The notes: a model not told the origin generated them from the sequence alone. Shown: positions 51,396 to 60,847, counted from the first letter of the stretch. The stretch: 64,000 nt of DNA from Pseudomonadota bacterium (GCA_021777555.1 JAJYDK010000001.1:124001-188000); one strand, 5' to 3'. Translations and numbers: made by a program.

Positions 51396-51486
51396 AAACT
51401 TGAGAGAATGAGAAGCGGATCACGGACCCGCGCCGCGACGGTCCGCCAGGGCGCTCGCGAGGAATGCGCGCCCGGGCGCGAAGCGA

Positions 51487-51783
51487 TCAGGAATGGTTGG
51501 GCTGGCGACTCGCGTGCACCACCGAGTGCACGACGCGGGTGAATTCGAAGAACACCGAGAAGCCCGGATAGTCCCAGCGCGTGATGGGCGGCTTGCCCAC
51601 GGTGGGATAGCGTCTTTCGGGCGGCCCGAAGTGCGCCTCGACCTGGTGCATGGTCTCGCCCCGGTGCGGGTGCGCGATCGAAGAGGGCGCGACCATGAGG
51701 CGACCGTGGACCACGATCGTTTCGGCTGACGCCACGGCCACCGTGCAGCCCAGGAGCAGCGCCAGGAGAGTTCGTGCACGCAT
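51487..51783 (-). CDS. Small conserved periplasmic protein
   Basis: 98 residues: signal peptide RTLLALLLGCTVAVASA (cleavage near residue 20), then a compact domain with VEAHFGPPERRYPTVGKPPITRWDYPGFSVFFE (in two parts) and a closing VVHSVVHA. Similar short proteins occur in other gammaproteobacteria with no known function; the VxxxFGxP pattern recalls BamE/OmlA-like folds, which is only a suggestion. A strong GAGGAGGT lies 6 nt upstream of the ATG, and it is divergent from lolC. Confidence 0.75.
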   Translation of the reverse strand: MRARTLLALLLGCTVAVASAETIVVHGRLMVAPSSIAHPHRGETMHQVEAHFGPPERRYPTVGKPPITRWDYPGFSVFFEFTRVVHSVVHASRQPNHS

Positions 51784-51806
51784 GAGCGGACCTCCTCGAA
51801 TTGCGC

Positions 51807-51833
51807 ACTATACACTCGCCGCGCCACCTTCAA
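51807..51833 (-). promoter_or_regulatory. Candidate promoter for the small periplasmic gene
   Basis: On the minus strand, TTGAAG (complement of 51828-51833) and TATAGT (complement of 51807-51812) are separated by 15 nt, a little short of optimal. It ends 24 nt upstream of the ATG. Confidence 0.4.
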
Positions 51834-51906
51834 GTCCGCCCCGGGCCGCGCGAACCGGATTCTGTGACGGCAATCAACCGCCGGGCGGCGGGGCGGCTAT
51901 GGTTAA

Positions 51907-53181
51907 ATGCCGGGGATGTTTCACCCGCTGTCGCTGTTCGTGGGATGGCGCTACGTGCGCGCGCGGTCCCACAAGTTTTTCGTGTCGTTCATTACCTGGA
52001 CCTCCCTCGCCGGCGTGTGCGTGGGGGTGGCGGCGCTCATCGTCATTCTCTCGGTGATGAACGGCTTCGAAGGGGACCTGCGGTCGCGGCTGCTCTCGCT
52101 CGATGCCGATGCCCGCGTCGTGATGCGCGATCCGGGGCAGCACGCGGCCTCCACCGGCCCCGCGCCACTGCGCAGCGCCGAGAGCCTGATCCGCGGCAGT
52201 CCCGGCGTGACCGGCGTCGCCCCCTACGCACAAATCCAGGCGCTCGCGGTACGCACTCCGCAGATGCTGCCGGTGTTGCTGCGCGGCATCGACCCGGCGG
52301 CCGAGCCTTCGGTCACCCGACTCGCCCACGCCCTCAAAGCGGGCCGCCTCTCGGACCTCAAGGGCGGCACCGATCGGGTGATCGTGGGCGAGCTGATCGC
52401 CGAGGAGCTCGGTCTCGAGCCCGGAGACCGGCTCACCCTGCTCATCCCCGCCGTGACCGCGGGCGGGGTCCCGGAGCCGCAGCTGCGCCGCTTCACGGTG
52501 GATGGGGTTTTCTCGGTGGGGCTCGCGGATCACGATGCGACGCTCGTGTACGCGAACATTCAGGACGTGCGTGCGCTGTTGCCGGCGGGCGGGCTCGATC
52601 AGGGACTGCGCGTGCGCTATCGCAATGCGCTCGAGGCTCCGCGGATCTCCGCGCAGCTGCGGGCGCGTCTGCCGAAGTCCCTCCAGGTGATCGACTGGAC
52701 GCAGGACAATGCGGCCTATTTCCGGGCGATCCGCATCGAGAAGACCATGATGTCGCTCATCCTGCTGCTGATCGTGGCGGTCGCCGCGTTCAACATCGTG
52801 GCCATGCTGGTCATGGTGGTGAACGACAAGCGCACCGACATCGCGATCCTGCGCACCTTCGGCGCCTCTCCGCGGCGGGTGCTCGGCATCTTCCTCATTC
52901 AGGGCCTGACCATCGGCTGGCTCGGGGTGGCGCTCGGGGTGGCGCTCGGCCTCACGCTCGCCTGGCACGTCACCCCCATCGTGAATTTCCTGCAGAACAC
53001 CTTCGGCTTCCAGATCTTCAACTCCAATGTCTACTACATCACCACCATCCCCTCGGTGGTCAAATGGACCAACGTGTGGGCGATCGGCATCGCGGCGCTC
53101 GTCTTGACGGGCTCCGCCACCGTCTATCCGGCGGTGCGCGCCGCGCGCACCTCGCCTGCCGAAGCGCTGCGCTACGAGTAG
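51907..53181 (+). CDS. lolC: Lipoprotein-releasing ABC transporter permease LolC
   Basis: 424 residues. LolC/E pattern: LFVGWRYVRARSHKFFVSFITWTSLAGVCVGVAALIV (in parts), LSVMNGFEGDLRSRLL, a periplasmic domain, then three C-terminal helices with AFNIVAMLVMVVNDKRTDIAILRTFGAS. LolCDE extracts outer-membrane lipoproteins and hands them to LolA. The LolC/LolE naming follows order and general resemblance; both subunits are paralogues. It is followed after 7 nt by lolE. Confidence 0.9.
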   Translation: MPGMFHPLSLFVGWRYVRARSHKFFVSFITWTSLAGVCVGVAALIVILSVMNGFEGDLRSRLLSLDADARVVMRDPGQHAASTGPAPLRSAESLIRGSPGVTGVAPYAQIQALAVRTPQMLPVLLRGIDPAAEPSVTRLAHALKAGRLSDLKGGTDRVIVGELIAEELGLEPGDRLTLLIPAVTAGGVPEPQLRRFTVDGVFSVGLADHDATLVYANIQDVRALLPAGGLDQGLRVRYRNALEAPRISAQLRARLPKSLQVIDWTQDNAAYFRAIRIEKTMMSLILLLIVAVAAFNIVAMLVMVVNDKRTDIAILRTFGASPRRVLGIFLIQGLTIGWLGVALGVALGLTLAWHVTPIVNFLQNTFGFQIFNSNVYYITTIPSVVKWTNVWAIGIAALVLTGSATVYPAVRAARTSPAEALRYE

Positions 53182-53188
53182 GCGCGCG

Positions 53189-54442
53189 ATGTCCAAGCTC
53201 TACGAATGGCTGATCGGCACGCGCTATCTGCGCTCGGCGCATCGACGCGGTTTCGTGTCGTTCGTGGCGCTGATGTCGGTGTGCGGACTCGCCCTCGGGG
53301 TGGCCACGCTCATCGTGGTGCTCTCGGTCATGAACGGCTTCGGGCGCGAGCTGCGCAGCCGCATTCTCAGTGTCACCTCGGATGCGACCCTCATGGGCCT
53401 GCAGGGCACCATCTCCGGGTGGCAGGCCGTGCAGCGGCAGGTCGAGCGCCAGGCGCACGTGCTCGCCGCCGCCCCGTACATCGAGGAACAGGCGATGCTC
53501 TCCCACGGGCAGCGGATCGCCGGCGCCTCGGTGCGCGGCGTGCTGCCCACCCAGGAGAAGCGGGTCACGGCGCTCGCGCGCCATCTGGCCGCGGGGAGTC
53601 TCGAGGACCTCAGGCCGGGCCGTTACGGGGTGATCCTGGGGGTGGATCTCGCGCGCGCGCTCGGCGTGAAGGTCGGCCAGTCGGTGGTGCTCATCGCACC
53701 GGAGGGTATCGCCACCCCCGCCGGACTCGAGCCGCGTATGCGCCGCTTCGAGGTGGTGGGACTCTTTCACTCCGGCATGTACGAATACGACCGCCAGCTC
53801 GCGCTCATCAACCTGGCGGACGCCTCGCGGCTCTTCGGGCTCGGGCCGGATGAGGTCACTGGCCTGCGCCTCAAACTCGATGACCCCTGGCAGGCCCCGC
53901 AGGTGGTGCGGCGGGTGGCCTACGCGCTCGGGGGCGCCGGATACTACGTGAGCGACTGGACGGACAAGCACGCCAACTTCTTCCGCTCGATCGAGATCAC
54001 GAAGTCCATGATGTTCGTGATTCTGTCGATGATCGTGGCGGTGGCGGCGTTCAACATCGTCGCCACCCTGGTCATGATCGTGAAGGAGAAGCAGTCCGAT
54101 ATCGCGATCCTGCGCACCTTCGGCGCGCGTCCGGTCAACGTGCTGGCGGTATTCGCCGTGCAGGGCGTGCTGATCGGTCTTGCCGGCACGATGCTCGGGG
54201 CGGCGCTCGGGGTGCTGCTCTCCGATCACCTGCAGGCGCTGGTGAGTCTGCTCGAGCGCCTGGTGCACACCCAGTTTCTCAATCCAAAGGTCTACTACAT
54301 GAGTGAGCTGCCGGCCCACGTCCAGGGCTCAGATGTGCTGCGCGTCTGCGGGGTGGCGTTCCTGCTGTGCGCGCTGGCCACGATCTATCCGGCCTGGCGC
54401 GCCGCGCGCACCGCTCCGGCGGAGGCGCTGCGTCATGAATGA
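53189..54442 (+). CDS. lolE: Lipoprotein-releasing ABC transporter permease LolE
   Basis: 417 residues. SLIVVLSVMNGF-type N-terminus (ALGVATLIVVLSVMNGFGRE), periplasmic domain with AAPYIEEQAMLSHGQRIAGA and GMYEYDRQLALINLADASRLF, and C-terminal helices with AFNIVATLVMIVKEKQSDIAILRTFGAR. The DYDRxLA-like periplasmic stretch is closer to E. coli LolE than LolC. The 3' end overlaps lolD by 8 nt. Confidence 0.9.
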   Translation: MSKLYEWLIGTRYLRSAHRRGFVSFVALMSVCGLALGVATLIVVLSVMNGFGRELRSRILSVTSDATLMGLQGTISGWQAVQRQVERQAHVLAAAPYIEEQAMLSHGQRIAGASVRGVLPTQEKRVTALARHLAAGSLEDLRPGRYGVILGVDLARALGVKVGQSVVLIAPEGIATPAGLEPRMRRFEVVGLFHSGMYEYDRQLALINLADASRLFGLGPDEVTGLRLKLDDPWQAPQVVRRVAYALGGAGYYVSDWTDKHANFFRSIEITKSMMFVILSMIVAVAAFNIVATLVMIVKEKQSDIAILRTFGARPVNVLAVFAVQGVLIGLAGTMLGAALGVLLSDHLQALVSLLERLVHTQFLNPKVYYMSELPAHVQGSDVLRVCGVAFLLCALATIYPAWRAARTAPAEALRHE

Positions 54443-55253
54443 GGTGCCGGGAGGAAATTCCGAGGCGGCGACGCGGCGGCCCCGCGGGGGCGAGGCCGGG
54501 GATGGGGCGGGCCCTGAGAAGGTGCTCGAGGCCCGCGGGGTCTCAAAGAGCTTCCAGCAGGGCCCGGTGACGCTGCAGGTGCTGCGCGGCGTCGAGCTCG
54601 AGATCGCCCGGGGCGAGCGGCTCTCGATCGTGGGCGCCTCGGGATCCGGCAAGACGACGCTGCTGCAGATTCTCGGCGGCCTGGATCGTCCGAGCGCGGG
54701 CACCGTGATGATCGACGGGCGCGATATTCACGGCCTCACCGAGCGCGACCGCGGTGAGCTGCGCAACCGCACGCTCGGCTTCGTCTACCAGTTCCACCAT
54801 CTGCTGCCGGAGTTCTCGGCGCTCGAGAATGTCGCGATGCCGCTCCTGGTGCGCCGCGTCAAAGTCTCCCAGGCGAGAGAGCAGGCGAGAGAGCTCCTCG
54901 AGCGCGTGGGGTTGGGCGAGCGGCTCGGCCATCGGCCGCACCAGCTCTCGGGCGGGGAGCGCCAGCGCGCGGCGGTCGCCCGCGCCCTGGTCACCCAACC
55001 GAAGATCGTGCTCGCCGATGAGCCGACGGGCAATCTCGATGGGATCAATGCGGAGGCGGTATTCGAGTTGATGCTGGAGCTCAACCGCGAGCGTGGCACG
55101 AGCCTGGTCGTCGTGACGCACGATCCGCGGCTCGCCTCACGCATGGACCGGATTTACGAGCTGCAGGGCGGCAGACTGCTCGAGCGGGCGCGGGAAGGGG
55201 CGCAGCCGCTGCCTACAACACCGCGCAGTGGCGTGTGCGATAGCGCCGTCTGA
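54435..55253 (+). CDS. lolD: Lipoprotein-releasing ABC transporter ATPase LolD
   Basis: 272 residues from ATG 54435. Walker [18 protein letters not shown]-loop FVYQFHHLLPEFSALENVAMPLL (in part), signature LSGGERQRAAVARAL, Walker B IVLADEPTGNLDG. LFVYQFHHLLPEFSALENV is the LolD-specific motif region. An N-terminal extension of about 28 Gly/Glu-rich residues and a short Pro-ending tail make it longer than E. coli LolD (233). Its last 41 nt overlap the convergent DUF2062 gene. Confidence 0.93.
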   Translation: MNEVPGGNSEAATRRPRGGEAGDGAGPEKVLEARGVSKSFQQGPVTLQVLRGVELEIARGERLSIVGASGSGKTTLLQILGGLDRPSAGTVMIDGRDIHGLTERDRGELRNRTLGFVYQFHHLLPEFSALENVAMPLLVRRVKVSQAREQARELLERVGLGERLGHRPHQLSGGERQRAAVARALVTQPKIVLADEPTGNLDGINAEAVFELMLELNRERGTSLVVVTHDPRLASRMDRIYELQGGRLLERAREGAQPLPTTPRSGVCDSAV

Positions 55254-55731
55254 CCTGCCAGCGCCACACGAGCTCGAGCCCGATCCAGCCGGCGAGGCCC
55301 GCCACGACCGAGCAGACCAGGCACCCGAGGAGGAACGGGCGCCAGATCGGGCCGAGGCCGTACTCGAGCCACTGGAAGCTCAGATGGAACGCGAAGTGAT
55401 GGACCGGGGCGCGCAGCATCAGCGTGCCGACCCGGTACGCGAGGTAGTAGAGCGGCACCATGGTGAGCGGGTTGTTGACCAGCCAGACCGCGCCGTAGAC
55501 CATCGGCAGGTTCAGCCGCCAGGTGAGCGCCACGATGCCGGCGACCAGCGAGTGCACCGGCAGGGGAATGAAGGCGATCGCAAGGGCCCAACCGAAGGCG
55601 CCGGTGACGGCCCGCCGGTGCACGGCCCACAGCTGCGGGTCGAGCAGGCGGTCCCCGAAGAGGCGCAGCACCCGATGGTTCTGCAGGAAGTGGGGGGACG
55701 GGAGGAGTTTCTTCAGCAGGCGGCGAGGCAT
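55213..55731 (-). CDS. DUF2062 inner-membrane protein
   Basis: 172 residues. Basic N-terminus MPRRLLKKLLPSP, then FGWALAIAFIPLPVHSLVAG and NLPMVYGAVWLVNNPLTMVPLYYLAYRVG, the DUF2062 core with its NPxT motif, and a last helix (about 130-158). Function unknown. It is convergent with lolD (41-nt overlap) and divergent from exbB. Confidence 0.88.
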   Translation of the reverse strand: MPRRLLKKLLPSPHFLQNHRVLRLFGDRLLDPQLWAVHRRAVTGAFGWALAIAFIPLPVHSLVAGIVALTWRLNLPMVYGAVWLVNNPLTMVPLYYLAYRVGTLMLRAPVHHFAFHLSFQWLEYGLGPIWRPFLLGCLVCSVVAGLAGWIGLELVWRWQVRRRYRTRHCAVL

Positions 55732-55778
55732 GATCCGTGAACTGTATCATGGCGGTCGCCACGAGGACCGGACGGCCC

Positions 55779-55807
55779 TTCGGGGTCGGGCGGCCCTACT
55801 GTATGAT
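55779..55807 (+). promoter_or_regulatory. Candidate promoter of the exbB-exbD-msbA-lpxK operon
   Basis: TATGAT (55802-55807) lies 29 nt before the exbB ATG, with TTCGGG (55779-55784) at 17-nt spacing. The -35 is a poor match; the site is proposed because the divergent spacer must contain a promoter for a long operon. Confidence 0.33.
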
Positions 55808-55836
55808 GCCGTGTCGCCAACCAATGGGGTCGATTG

Positions 55837-56526
55837 ATGTGGGAAATCGTGCGGGCGGGCGGCCCGCTCATGTGGCCGATCATTTTCTGCTCGATCATCG
55901 CCGCGGCGATCGTGCTCGAGCGGCTCTGGACGCTGCAGGATAGGCGCGTACTGCCGGAAGAGCTTCCCCGCAAGGTCTGGCAGCTCATCGAGAACGGTCA
56001 GGTCACCGACAAGGTCATCGTGGCGCTCGAGCAGCACTCGCCGCTCGGCCGCCTGCTGGCGGCGGGGCTCACCAACCGCCACCGCTCGCACGAGGTGCTC
56101 ATGGAGCGCCTGGAGGATGCGGGCCGGCATGTCGTGCACGAATTGGAGCGCTACCTCAACACGCTCGGCACGATTGCCGGAGTCTCGCCCCTGCTCGGGC
56201 TTCTCGGCACCGTCACCGGCATCATCCGCGCGTTCGACGCCATCCAGGCGGGCGGCATGGGCAGTCCCACGGTGCTCTCCGGCGGCATCGCGGAGGCCCT
56301 GGTGTGCACGGCCGCGGGACTCTGCGTGGCCATTCCCTCCCTGATCGCGTACCGGTATCTGCGTGGCAAGGTCGAGCGTCTCGTGGTCGAGATGGAAAAG
56401 CACGCGATCCGCATGGCCGATGCGCTCGAGGCGGCCGCTCACGTGCCGCGCGCCGGCGCCTCGCGCGTGGAAGCGGCGGAGCCACCCCCAGCAGCGGTTC
56501 CCGCAGCCCGCTTTGCGCGAACATGA
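55837..56526 (+). CDS. exbB: ExbB/TolQ-family proton channel protein
   Basis: 229 residues from ATG 55837. MotA/TolQ/ExbB topology: an N-terminal helix (PLMWPIIFCSIIAAAIVLERLW) and two C-terminal helices, with GTIAGVSPLLGLLGTVTGIIRAF and GGIAEALVCTAAGLCVAIPSL matching the conserved channel segments. Uses proton flow to energise TonB-like systems. Here it precedes msbA and lpxK, as in several xanthomonads and pseudomonads, suggesting an envelope role; no tonB is adjacent. A TTG at 55834 is an alternative start. Confidence 0.9.
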   Translation: MWEIVRAGGPLMWPIIFCSIIAAAIVLERLWTLQDRRVLPEELPRKVWQLIENGQVTDKVIVALEQHSPLGRLLAAGLTNRHRSHEVLMERLEDAGRHVVHELERYLNTLGTIAGVSPLLGLLGTVTGIIRAFDAIQAGGMGSPTVLSGGIAEALVCTAAGLCVAIPSLIAYRYLRGKVERLVVEMEKHAIRMADALEAAAHVPRAGASRVEAAEPPPAAVPAARFART

Positions 56527-56954
56527 ACCTCAATCCGCGGCGCCACGAGGAGCCGGAGATCAACGTCGTTTCACTCATCGACGTCGTGCTGCTGCTGGTG
56601 GTGTTCTTCATGCTGTCGAGCCGGTTCACCGATGAGGGGCGCCTGCAGGTGCGCCTGCCTCATGCGAGCGCCGTTCCGAGCGCCACCTCGCAGCCCGAGC
56701 CGCTGGTGGTCACCGTGACCCAGGGGGGCGATTATCTCGTCAACGGGCGCGAGCTCATCAACTCCCGTCCCGACACGCTGCGCTCGGCACTGATCCAGCA
56801 GGCCGGCGCCGATCGCAGCATGATCGTCACGATTCGCGCCGACGCGCGTGCGACCCAGCAGTCGGTGGTCACGGCGATGGATGTGCTGGGTCAGCTGGGT
56901 TTCGTGAAGCTCGATATCGCCACGATCAAATCACCCGCGCAGGGCTCGTCTTGA
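56523..56954 (+). CDS. exbD: ExbD/TolR-family protein
   Basis: 143 residues from ATG 56523. EPEINVVSLIDVVLLLVVFFMLSS contains the single membrane helix with the conserved Asp of the proton path. The periplasmic domain is of ExbD/TolR size. It overlaps exbB by 4 nt and msbA by 4 nt, so all three are translationally linked. Confidence 0.92.
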   Translation: MNLNPRRHEEPEINVVSLIDVVLLLVVFFMLSSRFTDEGRLQVRLPHASAVPSATSQPEPLVVTVTQGGDYLVNGRELINSRPDTLRSALIQQAGADRSMIVTIRADARATQQSVVTAMDVLGQLGFVKLDIATIKSPAQGSS

Positions 56955-58702
56955 AGCGAGGCACAGTGCCCCACGCGGAGCAAGGCGCCGCCGAGACCTA
57001 CCGGCGCCTGCTCGGGTACCTGAGTCCCCACAAGGGCGCGTTCGCCCTCGGCATCCTCGGCGGCGCGGTCTACTCGGCGAGCACGGCGAGCTTCACGCTG
57101 CTCGCGAAGCTCCTCGGCGATGCGCTGAAGCATCCCGACCCGCGCATGATCGTGTGGATCCCCATCGCGATGGTGGCGCTGTTTCTCGGCCGGGGGATCG
57201 GCAACTTCACCCAGACCTACTTCATGGGGTATGTCGGGCGGCGCGTGGTGAAGCGGTTCCGCTCCCAGGTCTTCGGGAGCGTGCTCGAGCTGCCGGTGAG
57301 CTTCTTCGACCGCCACGCCGTCGGCGCGCTGCTTTCGCGCCTCACGTACAACAGCGAGCAGATCGGCCAGGCCTGCACCACCTCGGTGGTGATCCTGGTG
57401 CGCGCCGGACTCACCATCACCGCGCAGATCGCGCTGCTCCTGTGGCTCAATACGCGCCTCGCGCTGATCGCGCTCACCATGGGGCCGCTCGCGGGCTGGA
57501 TCGTGTCGGTGATCAACCGACACTTCCGCCGCTATGGCCGGCGCATCCAGGACTCGATGGAGGATGTGACCCGGCTCGCCAAGGAGAGCTTCGAGTCCCC
57601 GCGCCTGGTGAAGGTCTACGGGGCGCAGGCGCACCTCGATGCGCAGTTCGAGGCCGTCAACGAGCACAACCGGCGCTCGAACATGAAGCTCATCCTCACC
57701 AACGGACTCGCGAATCCCGCCGTGCAGATGGTGACGGCGCTCGGCGGGGCGTTCGTGCTGGCGCTCGCGATCCGCGCTACGGTGAAAGGACAGATGAGCC
57801 CCGGCGATCTGATCGGGTTCTTCACCGCGCTCGGGACCATCGCCCAGCCGGTGCGCGAGTTCGTCAGCCAGTCGGGGCCCATCCAGCAGGGGATCGCTGC
57901 GGCGCAAAGCCTGTTCGAGCTGCTCGACCAGCCGGGGGAGCCCGCCAGTGGCCAGTACCGCATCGAGCGAGTCCGCGGGGAAGTCGAATACCGCTCGGTT
58001 GGATTCTCGTACCCGCAGGGTCAGGGCGCGGCGCTGCGCGGGGTCTCGCTCGAGGCGCCGGCGGGCTCGAGCATCGCCATCGTCGGCCGCTCGGGCAGCG
58101 GTAAATCGACGCTGGTGAGCCTGCTGCCGCGCTTCTACGAGCTCGATACGGGCTCGATCCTCATCGACGGGCGCGATATCCGCGAGTACGACCTCAAGTG
58201 CCTGCGCGAGCAGATCGCAGTGGTCACTCAGGATGTCACGCTGTTCGATGACACGATCCGCAACAACATCACTTTCGGGCGCGAGGTGTCCGAGGCGGCC
58301 GTGCTGCGTGTCGCGGAGGCTGCCCGCGTCCTGGAGTTCACCACGGGGCTGCCGCAGGGGCTCGATACGCTGGTCGGTGAACGCGGCACGCTGCTCTCGG
58401 GAGGACAGCGCCAGAGGATCGCGATCGCGCGGGCGCTCTTGAAGGATGCGCCCATCCTCATCCTCGATGAGGCCACCTCGGCGCTCGACACCGAGGCGGA
58501 GCGCCACATCCAGGCGGCACTCGCGCACCTGATGCGCAACCGCACCACCTTCGTCATCGCCCACCGGCTCTCGACCGTGGAGCAGGCCGATCGGATCATC
58601 GTGCTCGATGCGGGCCAGGTGGCCGAAAGCGGCACGCATGCGGAGCTCCTCGAGCGCGGCGGCCTGTACGCGCAGCTGCACCGGCTGCAGTTCAGCGACT
58701 GA
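56951..58702 (+). CDS. msbA: Lipid A export ATP-binding/permease protein MsbA
   Basis: 583 residues (E. coli 582) from TTG 56951, overlapping the exbD stop. Six-helix type I exporter domain with TYFMGYVGRRVVKRFRSQVF, LPVSFFDRHAVGALLSRLTYN and ESFESPRLVKVYGAQ, then an ABC domain: Walker A GRSGSGKSTLVSLLPRFY, signature LLSGGQRQRIAIARALL, Walker B ILILDEATSALDTEAE. MsbA flips lipid A-core across the inner membrane. lpxK directly downstream supports the assignment. Confidence 0.95.
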   Translation: MKRGTVPHAEQGAAETYRRLLGYLSPHKGAFALGILGGAVYSASTASFTLLAKLLGDALKHPDPRMIVWIPIAMVALFLGRGIGNFTQTYFMGYVGRRVVKRFRSQVFGSVLELPVSFFDRHAVGALLSRLTYNSEQIGQACTTSVVILVRAGLTITAQIALLLWLNTRLALIALTMGPLAGWIVSVINRHFRRYGRRIQDSMEDVTRLAKESFESPRLVKVYGAQAHLDAQFEAVNEHNRRSNMKLILTNGLANPAVQMVTALGGAFVLALAIRATVKGQMSPGDLIGFFTALGTIAQPVREFVSQSGPIQQGIAAAQSLFELLDQPGEPASGQYRIERVRGEVEYRSVGFSYPQGQGAALRGVSLEAPAGSSIAIVGRSGSGKSTLVSLLPRFYELDTGSILIDGRDIREYDLKCLREQIAVVTQDVTLFDDTIRNNITFGREVSEAAVLRVAEAARVLEFTTGLPQGLDTLVGERGTLLSGGQRQRIAIARALLKDAPILILDEATSALDTEAERHIQAALAHLMRNRTTFVIAHRLSTVEQADRIIVLDAGQVAESGTHAELLERGGLYAQLHRLQFSD

Positions 58703-58712
58703 ACGCCGAACG

Positions 58713-59762
58713 ATGATCGAGGCCTGGCTCAATCGGCGCTGGTACGGGACGTCCGCTCCCGCGGCGCTCAGGCCCCTCAGCGGTCTCTACGGGGCCGCCG
58801 TCTCGGCGCGCCGTGCGGCATTCCGGCGAGGCTGGCTGCGGGCGCACCGCGTCGGCGTCCCGGTGGTGGTGGTCGGCAATCTGACGGTTGGCGGCACCGG
58901 CAAGACTCCGCTCACCATCTGGCTCGCGCTGCGCCTCGCGCAGCAGGGGCTCGCGGTTGGATTGGTGTCGCGAGGCTACGGCCGCGATTCAGCGCAGGTG
59001 AGGGTGCTGGGGCCGGATGCCGGCTGGCGCGAAGTGGGCGATGAGCCGCTGCTGCTTCATCGGCGCACGCGCTGCCCGACGGCGGTGGCGCGCGATCGGG
59101 TTGCGGCGGCCACCGCGCTCATCGAGCGCGGCGCACAGGTGATCCTGGCCGATGACGGCCTGCAGCATCTGCGCCTCGCCCGCGACTTCGAGATCGTGGT
59201 CATCGATGGCAGCCGGGGATTCGGCAACGGGCGCTTGCTGCCCGCCGGTCCCTTGCGTGAATCCCTTGCGAGGCTGCGGACCGTCGATGCGATCGTCTTA
59301 AACGGTGCGCCCGAGCACGAATCGCTTCGGGGCGGCGCGGCGCTTCCCGGCTCGCCGTTCAGCATGCGCCTCGATCCCGGCCCCGCCGAGCGGCTCATCT
59401 CGGGCGAGACGCGCGCCATCGAGTCCTTTCGGGGGCGGGTGCATGCCGTGGCCGCGATCGGCCATCCCGAGCGCTTCTTCCGGGAGCTCGCGGCGCGGGG
59501 CCTCGATCCGATCCCGCATCCCTTCCCCGATCATCACCCGCTCGGGGCGGCGGAGCTCGACTTCGGGGATGATCTGCCGGTGCTCATGACCGAGAAGGAT
59601 GCCGTAAAATGTGCCGGGTTCGCGGACCCCAGGCTGTGGTGCGTCCCGGTCGAGGCGCGCTTCAGCGAGGCCGACGCGCAACGGCTCACGGAGCTCGTGC
59701 TGCGCAAGATCGATTCATCACCCTACTGCGGGAGTTGGCTCCATGGATGCCCGTCTACTTGA
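58713..59762 (+). CDS. lpxK: Tetraacyldisaccharide 4'-kinase
   Basis: Phosphorylates the lipid A precursor at 4', completing lipid IVA. 349 residues from ATG 58713. P-loop [47 protein letters not shown] and the C-terminal TEKDAVKC are diagnostic. The final 20 nt overlap the Trm112-like gene in another frame, so the last residues ([15 protein letters not shown]) are probably lineage-specific. Confidence 0.95.
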   Translation: MIEAWLNRRWYGTSAPAALRPLSGLYGAAVSARRAAFRRGWLRAHRVGVPVVVVGNLTVGGTGKTPLTIWLALRLAQQGLAVGLVSRGYGRDSAQVRVLGPDAGWREVGDEPLLLHRRTRCPTAVARDRVAAATALIERGAQVILADDGLQHLRLARDFEIVVIDGSRGFGNGRLLPAGPLRESLARLRTVDAIVLNGAPEHESLRGGAALPGSPFSMRLDPGPAERLISGETRAIESFRGRVHAVAAIGHPERFFRELAARGLDPIPHPFPDHHPLGAAELDFGDDLPVLMTEKDAVKCAGFADPRLWCVPVEARFSEADAQRLTELVLRKIDSSPYCGSWLHGCPST

Positions 59763-59931
59763 AATCCTCGCCTGTCCCATCTGCAAGGGCACGCTCATCT
59801 ACCGGCGGGACGCCCAGGTGCTCGTGTGCCGCCTCGACCGGCTCGCCTATCCGATCCGCGACGCCGTGCCGGTGATGCTGGAGGAGGAGGCCCGCCAGCT
59901 CGTCGCCGACGATCCGCTCCTCGGGCGCTGA
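59743..59931 (+). CDS. Trm112-family protein (YcaR-like)
   Basis: 62 residues from ATG 59743 with GGAG 8 nt upstream, nested over the 3' end of lpx[19 protein letters not shown] and [20 protein letters not shown] give the small zinc-ribbon-like Trm112 pattern with three cysteines. Such proteins sit between lpxK and kdsB in most gammaproteobacteria; the bacterial role is unclear (Trm112 activates methyltransferases in eukaryotes). Confidence 0.9.
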   Translation: MDARLLEILACPICKGTLIYRRDAQVLVCRLDRLAYPIRDAVPVMLEEEARQLVADDPLLGR

Positions 59932-59942
59932 GCGGGGGCCGG

Positions 59943-60692
59943 TTGTTTCACGTCGCCATTCCCGCCCGCGCCGCCTCCACGAGGCTTCCCGGCAAGGCGC
60001 TTGCCCTGTTGCGCGGCAAGCCGATGATCCAGTGGGTGTACGAGAAGGCGAGCGCCTCGGGCGCGGACGAGGTGCTGATCGCGACGGACGATCCGGCGGT
60101 CGTGAGCGCCGCGCGCACCTTCGGGGCCGGGGCGCGCCTGACTTCCGAGCGCCACGCCTCGGGCACCGATCGCATCGCCGAGCTGGCCACGCTCGAGCGC
60201 TGGCCGGATGAGGACATCGTGGTCAACGTGCAGGGCGATGAGCCGCTCATCCCGCCGGCGATCATCCGCCAGGTCGCCACGGTGTTGGAATCCCACCCAC
60301 AGGCATCGCTCGCCACGCTCGCCACGCCGATCGCATCGGCGGCGGAGCTGCTCGATCCCAACGTCGTGAAAGTCGTGTGCGACGAGCGGGGACGGGCGCT
60401 GTATTTCAGCCGCGCGCCGATTCCCTGGGATCGCGAATCGCCGGTCACCCCGGCCCATCAGAAGCTGGTCACGGGGGCGCGGCGCCATGTGGGCATCTAC
60501 GCCTACCGGGTGCGGGCGCTCAAGCGCCTGGCCTCGCTCGAGCCCACCGCGCTCGAGCTGACCGAGAAGCTCGAGCAACTGCGTGCGCTCGGGCACGGCA
60601 TGACCATCCAGGTGGCCGATGCGGCGGAGCGGCCCGGCCCCGATGTCAATACTCCGGAAGACCTCGAGCGCGTGTCGGCGCTCATCGGTTGA
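59943..60692 (+). CDS. kdsB: 3-deoxy-manno-octulosonate cytidylyltransferase
   Basis: Activates KDO as CMP-KDO. 249 residues (E. coli 248) from TTG 59943, preceded by a G-run acting as Shine-Dalgarno. IPARAASTRLPGKAL, ATDDPAVV, NVQGDEPLIPP and LELTEKLEQLRAL are family motifs. No ATG matches the conserved N-terminus, so TTG is favoured. It is followed by a 155-nt spacer. Confidence 0.94.
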   Translation: MFHVAIPARAASTRLPGKALALLRGKPMIQWVYEKASASGADEVLIATDDPAVVSAARTFGAGARLTSERHASGTDRIAELATLERWPDEDIVVNVQGDEPLIPPAIIRQVATVLESHPQASLATLATPIASAAELLDPNVVKVVCDERGRALYFSRAPIPWDRESPVTPAHQKLVTGARRHVGIYAYRVRALKRLASLEPTALELTEKLEQLRALGHGMTIQVADAAERPGPDVNTPEDLERVSALIG

Positions 60693-60847
60693 GTCGGCTG
60701 CGCGACGGAGCGTGGCTTGAGGTTTCTTCAGGTCGAATCGCCGTGCGCGACCCGACGGCAGGAACTTCGGCCCGGGCGGGGGCGTCAACCCGTCGTACCC
60801 GTGCGCGTTTTTTGCGCGAGAGGGCCACTGGCTGGGATACTAGGATC

